Origin: Clavulina sp. PMI_390
Taxonomy: Eukaryota > Basidiomycota > Agaricomycetes > Cantharellales > Hydnaceae
Reading direction: 5' to 3'
NCBI GenBank assembly: GCA_015039315.1
Contig: WIDE01000066.1
Coordinates: 80,588-144,587 of the forward strand
DNA length: 64,000 nucleotides
A program made the position numbers and the translations under genes. Shown here one piece after another: positions 22,534 to 32,882 of the stretch (within the stretch, counting starts at the first letter, position 1; every line of letters starts with the position of its first letter). Below the pieces are notes generated by a model. That model saw nothing but the letters and a program-made list of their open reading frames with translations. It searched no databases and was not told the origin of the DNA.

Positions 22534-25500
22534 CGAGGAGAAGACTCGCCGCCGCCTATTCAAATGCGCTCAACTTTTACAGAGCGCAGTGATTTTCACT
22601 AGAGACCAGAAAAACGCGAGGTTGATGGCAGATCCAGAAGAGTTGGTGCGGTTTTTTTGGATAGAGGTTCAAGGTTCATCCAGGAGCCGCGAGTTGACGT
22701 TCCTGGGAGCCAGATCCCAGGCTATGAGAGGCCTTAGCAAAAATCGTCACAAAATCGTCACATCACGCTGTCACCAAGCTTTCGTCCAGCTGGGAGACAA
22801 AACCCTCACAGATTCGTCACAGAACCGTCACGACCACCCCCAACAGATAGGAGGGATATGGTTCATACGTTCAATAACTCTTTGGCGCGCAATAATTTAT
22901 CGAATTTTTTACGCATTTGTTCTGGCAAGATACTAGCGATAGGCGTAGCGATGGCCGCAGGAATGGCGAACGGTGTACCTAAGCTTGCTACTGTTGCTGC
23001 TGCTCACCTTGACCACCTGAACGCAACGTAACATGGATGAGTCGGGCCACGCTTAATCACATCCTCCTCCCCCAATTGCCACCATCGACAGTGCACCAAG
23101 GCTTGCTGGTTAGCCGTACCGATCTTTCTCGTCAATCTATACTTTTGATTCACTCTGGACCGTCAATGATGTACTCTCAACGGTTTCAAAACACTCGATT
23201 CGCTCATTCTTCTCGGTTGCTCAGTGGTGGATCGGAGTCTAATGCTTTTACGAGAGCATCTCATACAACAAGCACCCACGACTGCTCCAGCTTTGCTTAC
23301 TCGACGCTGGTTCGCCAAGCTGAAGTTGATTGTGTTGCTCGCTACAAGATGCGTTGGCGAAAACACGAGCTGTCACTACGCTTTTATCACCTACTTAATC
23401 CTGAGAATTTGATTTCGTTTACCTCGCTGGAGTGACTAAAAGGGAATATGGGCCATATCCCGCGAGTAGAGAGGCCCTCGCGTTTGATCCCCCTCGATGG
23501 TTCCTCCTCCACCTGCTCGTTTCATACTTGACAGTGCACTCCACATTGACTCCACATGTGCGTAAACTCCGCATATTGACTTAGCTTTTGGTACGCATGC
23601 AGTACTCCGGGGAGGCCTTTGGAACCTCATTCAACATAAGGTGCTCTTCTGGTGAAGATGCTCACGGTTTCGTGGCGTGTATGCTTGGCTGTGGTCAAAG
23701 CGTGTCGGCTTTTATAGCACACAGGATTGCCCCAGGGAAAGAACGGCATCCATCTCACTCTGAACTGCAGCTGTGCTTCTGCCATGATTGTCCTGGGTAA
23801 TGATGTTTTGCTACGTTTGATGGTCCCCATAATATCTCACAGGGTTTTGTAGGCCCGTTCCGCAAGATTCGCATCACTCAGAAGATGTTTGTCCAAGTGC
23901 GTTTCTTTCATTGCTGACTGCTAGGAACTAATACGCCGAGCATGCGTGGACTACACTCCCACTTCCCTGCATTCTCCACTCATCTTGTTCCCCTTTCCCA
24001 GGCCAAAGCTGTTCTCGAAGATGCCATGATGGTGGTGGAAATTAATACCATCCATCATTCCTGACCCAGCTATCATACTTTCACTGCTCAGGCGGCCAAC
24101 ATCTACGTCCTTCCGCCCTGGCCTGGCGCTGAACCTCCCCGTCGTCGCAACTCCATTCACCACTACTGCACCGCCTCTGATTCGCCTGGTGCTAGTGTCG
24201 CTACATCCAATGCTAGAATTTCTGTCGCGATGGGTTAATCGACACCAGTGTACACGACCACTCGAAGGGAGAAAGTCCCTAATAACTCCACTGTCGGAGG
24301 GTCCAACACCTCCTCAAGCACAGCTTGATGTCTTCAGGTGCTGCTGGGAATAAGGGCAAGAAGCAAGCTATGGGCAATGTTCCAACCAAAATTTGGGGGG
24401 AAAAATTCCGCAAATAAATGCATAGGTGTCTCAATCGTCCAAGGCAGTGAGCGCGTTATGTAAAGTCATCTAATTAGGGTGCGATGGCGTCCCTTCCCCG
24501 CAAGCTCCGCCGAAGGCTTCTCTTCCTCAGATGCGGCTGATAGCCTCATTGATGATCTCATGAACTTTTTTTTATTCTCCATTGGTGCTTTGCTTTCTCG
24601 TTTCTTGTCTGCCTGTCTTACGATAGCACCCGCAACGTACTTCGTTCATGTCGTTGTGTACTCGCGATGTGGGTTTATGAGTGTCACTTATGCTCTTAAC
24701 GGTCATTGGTGCCTCCGCCAATTTCCTTGTCTACGGCTAATCGCATTGAGCGGAAGCTAGGCTCCCAGGTTTGCCGCTCGCCGGCCCTCCCAAGTGGTGA
24801 CAGGTTAGGATTCTGTGTCACGAGCTCATCACCGTGACACGAGCGGGGTGCATGGCGCTGTGCGGGGGCTTTCCCACGATCCTGCATTTCATAAACCCTT
24901 CTCCCCCAAAGCGCTGACCCCACAGCTTCTATTATTGGTTCTACTGCCACTGGTACAGACAGGTATCGCGGCAAGCGTGCCATGTATCACAGCTCTGGGT
25001 CAGTGAGGAGTTGGCTATAAAAGCGAACCGAAGGAATCCTTCTTCAGGCAGCAACTCAACCCAGGTCACTCCCTCGGCAGATCAAGCCCCGATTGTAAAT
25101 GTATTGTAAGGGGTTAATCATCAACGATCTCGAGGGCCCCACAATTACGACTTCATTCTACGGTGGCTGTTGGTTGGACTAATAATGGCCGACAATATAC
25201 CCTTGATGAAGCGAGCCACAAAAATGGAATGACTGTTCATATCCAAGTCAGATGTCTTCAGAACGAGTTTATGGTATCATATTACGAATGATAGAACTCC
25301 AGGGCCTGGCTCGGATTTGTGTTCTCAAAAACATTTTGAGCACGGACTATAAGTTTTCCAGAGGTGACTTTTCATCTTTCAGATGCTAGCGATTCTCAGC
25401 ACGTTTGTTCTTCCTCTTGTGGCCTTTTTCTTGGCCCAACGGTCGTTCTTCGCTTTGGTCTTTGACACGGCTATCTCAGGATACCGTGACGCGGAAGGCG

Positions 25501-25712
25501 TGGCTACACAACTTGTTTTTTTTTTCTCTCTGAGCACACTCGGGTCACCCACTCAATTCTTCCATGTCTTCTCCATATCGTGTCATTCATGCTTCTGGAT
25601 ATCACTGAGGCGCTCGATGCAAAAGGTCTTGAATCAAAGATGGAGGCTATAGCTACGTCTTGCCATTGGAGTAACGTTGGGAGATGCAGAAGTATAATAG
25701 GAGTGGAAGATC
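22534..25712. other. 3.2 kb gene-poor region
   Basis: No gene I can support. Several ORFs of 60-150 codons exist but none splices into a recognisable protein. Holds a cluster of CGTCAC hexamers (22745-22831) upstream of 7TM-3 and an orphan TATAAAA near 25016. The composition suggests eroded coding or mobile DNA near 23.0-24.4 kb, but no terminal repeats or transposase motifs were found. Confidence 0.4.
22745..22831. repeat. Cluster of four CGTCAC hexamers
   Basis: CGTCAC at 22745, 22756, 22815 and 22826, within 210-300 bp upstream of the 7TM-3 start. It resembles CRE half-sites; the role is inferred from position only. Confidence 0.35.
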
Positions 25713-27224
25713 TTACTTCTCAGCTGGTCGGTTCTGGGCGTCCACACCTGAGACTACGATTTTGGCCCCATGATGTTCTCCTGTGGCAATCATACTGGAT
25801 AAAGAATAAGTATCCTGAATCAGAGATGTTATGCCTGTGCCGCTTACTTGAAACCTTTCTCGAATGCACCACCAGTCAATCCTCCAGTGAATTCATGAAT
25901 TGGTCCAAATTCCCACTTCCCGTCAGCAAGGAGAGTTTCGAGCCAGTCGGCAGCAACCCGGCCGAAAGAGGGCTCCTAATCAAGCCAGAATTTCACAGGA
26001 CTTTAGCTTCCGAGTTGCATGGAGCAGCGCAGGCGTACGTACGAGGCTGATGGCACCAACGGAGATCATGGCGCGCCGAATGCTGGTCGAATCAGATTCT
26101 CCCATAGGAATAATATCTGCACCAATGGAACCACTGGTGGCCAACTGGACGACGAGTAATAGAATGTCAGTTGATGTAGGTTGCGAAGTGCTCCGAGAGG
26201 ACGAAAACATACCACTCCACCAGGGCTAATAAGATTGGAGATCTCGGAAAGGGAGGCAGGGAGCGTGATGGCATCAAATACTACCTTCAGCTCTGTGCCA
26301 TTCAATGCTTTCTTAATCTGCTCAGCAACGTCTTTATCTTTGTAGTCAAACACCTGCGCTCCCAACGCCTTCAGGTCCTCGAAACGATGAGGACCAGAAG
26401 TAGCGAGCACGTTTGTGTACCCAGCGCGAGCAAGGATCTGGACAGCTGCACGACCAACCGCAGAACCTGCTCCCCAGACCAGGACTGGCTGAGAGCGATC
26501 TCCCGATGCCGATGATCCTCCAGTCGGTGGCAGTAGGTTCAGCGCCTTGGGATGGAACAGTCCAGAGTAGGCGGTATACCAAGGCGCTGGGAGGGTAGCG
26601 GCCTGGGTGAAAGTCACGCTTGAGGGAATCTTGACGACTGCGGTGGTCTCAAGATTGGCTAGCTCTTGGAAGGCGGCGGATTCTCTGAGGGAGGATTATC
26701 GGTTAGCCAAACGAATTATCTGAGTTGCAAACGTTGGCGCACGGGAAAGTCCAAGGCCTTGAGAGTACAGCGACACGATCTAAGGGACGAGTTCACATCA
26801 CTATGGGATACACAGCTAAAGAGATCCAGAGGCGACGTACCACCGATCTTGAATCGATCTACGTCTGCTCCAACTTCCGTCACTGTTCCACTTCCATCCC
26901 AGCCGAATGATAATGGCAGACGTCCGACTATATTATCAGTCCACTGCTTCTGGTCCGCGGGCTGGTGATAGAAAGCTGCGTGAGCGCTAAGTATAAATGA
27001 CGATATCGAAGACTCACATTCAGCCCAGCGGCGCTAATTCGGACCTGGATCTTGCTTGGCACGGGTGAGGTCGTGGGGACCTGCGTTTGGACAAGAGGTT
27101 GTCCGGCTTGTTCTTGTATGAGGGCGAGATGGGTGGAGGCTACCGATGCCATTGATGTAAGGGTGCGCGAGGAAAGTAGATTGCGAAGAGGTGTTATGAG
27201 ATGTGCTCGTGAGATGAGGGACAT
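25713..27224 (-). CDS. MDR3: medium-chain reductase with N-terminal extension
   Basis: Exons 27018-27224, 26841-26961, 26743-26779, 26213-26684, 26043-26144, 25848-25975 and 25713-25794 give 382 aa. The core matches MDR1 and MDR2: THLALIQEQAGQ, GWDGSGTVTEVGAD, LVWGAGSAVGRAAVQIL, FDYKDKDV, LISPGGV. The third exon is again 37 nt and the sixth 128 nt. Unlike its paralogues it begins with about 24 extra residues (MSLISRAHLITPLRNLLSSR), rich in Arg, Ser and Leu without acids, which resembles a mitochondrial presequence; an internal Met at residue 25 would give the short form. Targeting is inference. Function as for MDR1; more divergent in exons 2 and 5. Confidence 0.82.
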
Positions 27225-28565
27225 GGCTCTGTCGAAGTGGACCTGGCCCCTTCTTATACTCGCACTTCGCTATTCTAACTTTGCTGCTGACAAAAAAAAG
27301 CTCACATGCTAGTATAGTATAATCGTTGCCTAGTTATGGATGTCGTGAGCCAGCGTAAACACCAGCCGGTCATGAGCTGTGCTGAGTGATATCGTGTAGG
27401 GAGCCATGGAAAAGGCTCGGTATTCAGTCATCTTGAAGATAAGAACAAGATTCTGTGGCCCACGCGATATGTTCGCTTTTTGGTAAATCAGGCGACAAAT
27501 CTACTGAGTCAGGCAAGTGGAGGAATGTGTTCACACGCTAATATACACTGAATCAAGCAAGAGGTTCCTTCTAAATATCTAACTTAGTTTGAACATATTC
27601 CACTAATATATGTATGGTCTGGCATGCACAAGGCGTTTGTGGAATCGCAATCCTTGCTGGGGGGTGGAACCAGGTGGCGAAAGGGCAAATGCTAGATGAG
27701 AAAAGGTTTTTGTCGATGGTGATGTCAGAGGAGATAATCATTGCGTGAATGTCAGAGCAGGTGGTGAATCACTTCGGTCATCGGGTCACCATGGCCGAAT
27801 GGGGAGTCAACACTCGCACGCTTACCAAAGTTCAGTCAGCCTATGTACATTTGGAGAGTAAGATGCCGACTCAGCCCACAACTCTACAGCTCTCGGTTCC
27901 GCCCAGGGTGATCGCCCAGCACCGTGGAGAGCTCGTCCGAATAAGGGTAATGGAACAGGCTTCGTCAATTGATGCATAGTGTATATCAATAATAAAGCGA
28001 GTTCTAGCCCTGTTTCTCCCAGTAGCCCAGACTATGAGCTAACGCGCGCTGTTCATCCATTCACTTTTCTCGACCAAGCCGGATTGCTTGCATGTAAATA
28101 GTTTCCGCTGAAGGCCGCAGTCACCGCCCCAATGTCTTGTGGTTCCACTGTAGCAGCTGTTTCGTCTCCGCGATCACACTCTCATCGCGCTCTTATCTTG
28201 TCCCTACAAGAGAATATCATGCAAATAAGTGGTCAGCCAGATGCTGTCCAATATACTGGGATATTTTGTCCAAAAGGATCCATCATTGGGCGCACTTGAC
28301 TATGAAGGGGCCGTAATTCCCATCTCAACCGCTCAAGAGGCCAGACCGCGCCAACGCACCTCAATCACCCAATTTTCGTGAAAGGTAGATGCAAGCAACT
28401 AAATTTGAATTGTCCTGCAGTAGTTGAGCTCCGATGCAATATCTTCCACATGGCAATAGGAACATATTACGGAAAGTGGTTGTTCTCGCGATGTTGAGTC
28501 GTATTTTCTCCTTCCATGAAATCAAGGTTGATTCTATTGTTGCAGAGCGATGGGTAGCCACAGAT
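27225..28565. other. Intergenic region
   Basis: MDR3 promoter (TATAAG-like sequence close to 27255) and the 3' flank of the copper transporter. No gene supported. Confidence 0.45.
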
Positions 28566-29674
28566 TCAGCAACAAGCTGCCCCCGTCTCTCCATGTGCAG
28601 CTCCTCCTGTAGTAGGGCTTCCCACCACGGTGTCGGCGGCGAACATGATGTGCCCCGCTGTCCCACCACTGGTAATGCGTAGTTGTGTCATTCGGGGTGA
28701 GCATGGGTAGCGAGGTTGAAACACTCACAGGATTATAGCGAAGATAATGAAGCCACTAGGGAGGGGGATCAGCTCAAGAGAAAACTGTAGCATACAGTAG
28801 GGAGATTTTTGGGACGAGGAGCTTACTTGAAGTACATAGCGAGCAGCATGAGCATGTAAGCCGCACCAAATTGAACGAAGAAGAAACCACCGCGTACGAA
28901 CTGCTGATGCCATGTCGGGAACCTTGATTACCGTGACAAGAATGGTCGGAAACAATGCGTTGAGACCAAAGATTAGACAAAAGCTAGCTGGGGAATAAAT
29001 TGCAGGGAAAGATACCGGGCAGGGGATACAGCAGGTTGATTGCCGCGATTCTTGGCGTCGGGGTATTGCAATAAGCTCGCGCTCGGCGAGCCTCCAGCAA
29101 GTCTTGCGTTCTGAACCGAGATCCAGCGATCATAGTCCCGAGAAGCGCGGCGTACGCATTCGACCAGGGCAACGAGAATGAAAACGCAGATCACAGTGGC
29201 GGCGAAGGCTCCTAAGGAGGTTAATTGGATCAGCCAAGTAGTTTCGGAAGTAGTAAAAGTTGTGACACTGGGTTGCTCGTAAAATTGCGAGGGTGCAGAG
29301 TAGCATCTGGAATGCATGACATACCCTTGGACCGTATATGCCACTGCGTGCTCACAAAGCAGGCGTCGACCGTGTACCTATTAGAGAGCATGAGTAAATT
29401 TCTCGGCAAACTATGCTCGAAGGAAGGATGTGCGCACCAGTTCCACAGCTACAGGGTCATTCGTGGCAGTAGTAAAGAGTTCGGATACTTGTTAGGCGAG
29501 CTGTGACTCATTCATTGATAGACAGTGAGCTTACCATGTTGATCTGCCCGGGTAAGCATGCTGAGTTAGTGCCTTAACTCCTTCAGAATTGTGGTGTGGG
29601 TGGCCTACCTTGCATGCCGCTGAAGTACCACCAGATCCATCACCTCCACCCATAGATCCGCCACCCATATCCAT
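28566..29674 (-). CDS. Ctr-family copper transporter
   Basis: Trimeric high-affinity Cu(I) channel family. Eight exons (29609-29674, 29535-29543, 29438-29448, 29325-29377, 29030-29211, 28827-28903, 28729-28755, 28566-28668) give 175 aa. The N-terminus has a short methionine motif (MDMGGGSMGGGDG), then INMLWNWYTVDACF leading into TM1 (AFAATVICVFILVALVE), a cytosolic loop starting RRASRDYDRW, TM2 with MLLAM (the MxxxM pore motif), and TM3 with GGTAG (GxxxG packing motif). The tail ends in Cys-Cys, as copper-binding Ctr tails often do. With only two or three N-terminal Met it may be a vacuolar CTR2-like form; that is inference. The exon 5/6 join is the least certain. Confidence 0.85.
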
Positions 29675-30681
29675 TTGAAAGAAGACCTCTGAGTGAGTAA
29701 GGAAAAAGGGCAGTAGCGGGGTAAGCGTGGCTCACAGTTTCATGGGAGGGGTCGAGAGAGTTGTAGATATAGCATGTACATCGCAGTCCCGAGCCGGAAT
29801 GACGACCAGGTTCTTTTCAGCATAGAAAAAAGTTCGACGTACAATCACGGGACTACTGTGATGGAGCAAGCAGGCAAAAGTCCCAAGGCAACTTTACGAT
29901 GCAGAAAAATTCTTTCTCTGGTGAGTACTATATGATTCGGGCGCTTAGAGGCCTAACAAGCGATCCTGAGCATATTTTTCATGTAAAGCGCATACGGGCT
30001 TGCCGCCAAGCCCTTGTAACGATCTAGAAAAATTCTTTTACTCGTTTATAGTTGTTGATAGGAGCGAAAGGAAAAGCCACAGCTTAGCCGGAAAGGAGGC
30101 TTAAGTAGCCCATGATGCGGGAGGGGAGTTAGCCCTGGAGTGTGATATGCTGTTTTCGCGCCAATGCTGGCCCTGGCCCCAGATGTTTGTCGTCGATCAA
30201 AGATACACTGGCACACGAGGTACCCGAAGGTTGTGATGTGAATAGCATCCAAGAATAAATATTTCAGACCGATCAAAAGAAGGAAACAGTCGGTAAGGCG
30301 ATGGAAAGAGGCGACACATTGTCTCTTCATTGTCGAATGAGTTGCTGCCAAGGGCTGTGAACAAACCTCAGGTAACTGTCTGGTGTTGCCAGCGCAAGGC
30401 TTGAGCTTCGGAAGCATATTCCTGCCCGATATTACGATTAGGTGCAAGGGCTACACCCGGAGAATTCTTGTTTATGATAGAAGCGTGGATTTAGGATGAG
30501 CTACGAGCCACTGGAACGAGGCATCCTCTGTGTTGAGGTCGAGGCAAGGCCAAACAAATACTATTCAAATTCTCGGAGCGGTTTCCCTTACATATGCATG
30601 GGTTCTCTTTCATTGTGCTGCGGTACTGTGTAGGGTACGAGAAATAAAAAGCATGTCCACATATGCTACGGAACAGGGCCA
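29675..30681. other. Intergenic region
   Basis: Copper transporter promoter and 3' flank of the F-box gene; no gene supported. The ORF at 30046-30447 has no recognisable content. Confidence 0.45.
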
Positions 30682-32249
30682 TCATGGTACTCCGCTGTCT
30701 GTAATCCGGAAATGTTTCACACGTCCAGCATACCAGTCGCCATATTCTCCGACCAACCGACTTGAAAGGGAGAGAGAACTAATGGTGCGCAAAGGACTAC
30801 CCATGGTCTCTAGGGTGTCAAAGGAGTTGCCTCTTTTCGAGGAGAGGAGCCGTGGCTCCAGGAGCGATCGAAGATGTCCAGCTGCCACAGCGTCAAATTC
30901 AGCATCTCGGTGTTGTAGGGATCGGATGGCGGGCACCTCCAGGCGAAGATTTTCGAGGTATATTGGTATTGCAGAGGAAGAGCCTGCGTTTGACGAGATG
31001 GAGCTCACGACGGATTCGGGGTCAATGAGTGCCAGCGAGAATGATTGTAACTGGGGTGATATTCGATGAAGCTACCAGGGAATATTGGATATACCGTGAG
31101 ATACGAACGGAGTTTACATAGGAGGTCATAACATACCACTGTCCTGATGGTTTGTTGACCAAGCGCCGCCTGTACCAATAATGGGCCGCTCATTGTCTCG
31201 TACTCTACCGACATCGCGGACAAGTTCGGGGTCATTATCACAGAGTCGATGATGTCGGTAGCCAAGGGGTGGCACTTGTGGAAGATAAGGGACTCTAGCG
31301 TATGAAGAACAATAGGCTCTCCATCGCGCGTTGCTCGTGGAGTAGTCATTCGGCGCAGCACTAGGTGCTTAAGAAGTGGCATCGTGCAATGGTTAAGCAT
31401 ATTGGTTAGGGAGATTTCGGAGATAGAGGACAGTATGAGAGATTCTAGAAAATTAAATGATGTCGCTATCCATAACCTTGCGTCGACCGCGTACAAATGA
31501 GCTTGCTTCGTTCGGTGTAAATATGGCAATATGCGCAATTCGGAGGTGTCGCTCCCCTCAAAAACCGTGATGGTTTCTAGAGAGATCATGCTGGCCGCTT
31601 CCGCACCCATTATGATAGAATGTGCTATCATCGGATGGCTGAATGTTATCTGGGAGATCTGAGCCGCGGTGTGAGGGAGGATTTCCACTGCGTCTAAGGG
31701 CCAAGGGATTTCAGTCTTCCCGTTACGGCCGTTTGGAAGAGACCATTTGAATTTGACGCTGCATTTGGTATGACGGGACCTTTGCGCAAACAAAGGAATG
31801 AGAGAGCATGCTTGGGAGGAGGATGCGACTGAGAGGTTGCTCCACAGGGTCGAGCTGCTCAAACTGACGGATCGCCAGCGGGAGCACACTTGGCTGATGC
31901 TCAAGCTCATCCCCCATGTATTGTCGTCGTCAGATGTCATGAGACATTGAAAAATTGCGAGGAGTATTTCGTTTGGGAGTGCAGAGATAGGATTAAGAGC
32001 CATCTCGAGCTGGTTCCTACGTAGTGCGACCGACAACCTGAATTTCTCTATGTTTTCGAAGACGGATTGAATGCACTCGAGAGTCTCTCGGGCATCCTGA
32101 ATTGCAGCTTCCACCTCGCGAGTGCGGGCATGTCTCGCAGACGGGGAAGGTTGGAGCAAGACCGGAGAATCATTTATCGGAGGTAATGGCGAGGAAAGCA
32201 GAGAGTTTACTGATTCCGACAGCGGGGACAGGTCGAGGAGAATACCCAT
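30682..32249 (-). CDS. F-box domain protein
   Basis: Two exons (31137-32249 and 30682-31050) give about 493 aa, the normal size for agaricomycete F-box proteins. An N-terminal coiled-coil-like helix (residues about 45-85, EVEAAIQDARETL) precedes the F-box PISALPNEILLAIFQCLM followed by ISQVCSRWRSVSLSSSTLWS. The remainder is a Leu-rich region of irregular LRR style (LPYLHRTKQAHL, LESLILSSIS, LLKHLVLRRM). The usual role is an SCF ubiquitin-ligase substrate adaptor; the target is unknown. ATG at 32249 was chosen as the first in-frame ATG. It lies head-to-head with the PIG-Y-like gene, with only 100 bp between start codons. Confidence 0.85.
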
Positions 32250-32302
32250 TTGCCACGAGAGCAATGATGGTCCGCGAAAGAACGGGAGTTAAACGCCGGT
32301 GA

Positions 32303-32333
32303 CTGTGACCGGATTTTCGCGTTACTGTCACAG
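32303..32333. promoter_or_regulatory. Inverted repeat in a 100-bp bidirectional promoter
   Basis: CTGTGAC (32303-32309) and GTCACAG (32327-32333) form perfect 7-bp arms with a 17-bp spacer, between divergent start codons at 32249 and 32350. Likely a shared regulator site or coincidence; no direct proof. Confidence 0.4.
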
Positions 32334-32349
32334 AATTCTTGCCACCTCG

Positions 32350-32637
32350 ATGGGCGTCTCAATGGAGACTGCAGGCCGTGTTTTGATCCTTACGTCGGCG
32401 CTCTTTCTGGTTTTTGCATCATATATTACTCTCTTTCATGTGTGGCTCCCTCCTTCGGACTCCTCCGTGCGTTTTGTCCTCCTCGTCATCCGCAAGCCTC
32501 TGACGTCTGTCCTATAGTGGCTTCAGCTCTTCACGCGAGATGCTCATTATAAATACTTCGCACTTTTACTGGTCCCAACTGGAGCCTACTTTGTCATCGC
32601 GAACTGGGTGGGCTGGCAATACTATCGAAATGCTTGA
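32350..32637 (+). CDS. PIG-Y-like subunit of GPI-GlcNAc transferase
   Basis: PIG-Y (yeast Eri1) is a small two-helix ER membrane subunit of the enzyme that adds GlcNAc to phosphatidylinositol in the first step of GPI-anchor synthesis. Two exons (32350-32466, 32518-32637) splice in phase 0 to 78 aa, close to the 68-71 aa of human and yeast members. TM1 is LILTSALFLVFASYITLF and TM2 is YFALLLVPTGAYFVIANWVG; the end WVGWQYYRNA parallels the WTWMGxKLFRHN end of PIG-Y. A second possible start is Met5. The sequence family is short and divergent, so the call rests on size, topology and the C-terminal motif. Confidence 0.7.
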
Positions 32638-32882
32638 GTAGCATAGCACCATCAATCACAAACCCATAATTCGTGGGCCAGCAAGGACGACGCTGCCAAA
32701 CCTCGTGCAGCGATAGGGCCACGATAAGTCCCCAAGCCGGGTGTTATGAGGGAGGAGAAACTACCTTACTTTGCGAGTCCGCATATAGAGCGTGGCCGTG
32801 GCACGATGTTTCAAGCGAGCATGCATATGAAGATCCTTGGCACAATGGTATCCAAATACAAACGTCGTACAGAGTCGGATGC

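Noticed and set aside
22900..24450. Possible transposon remnant
   Set aside because: No terminal repeats, target duplications or transposase/reverse transcriptase motifs could be seen.
9786..27224. Secondary-metabolite cluster
   Set aside because: The MDR genes resemble trans-enoyl reductases, but no polyketide synthase, NRPS, terpene synthase or P450 is present.
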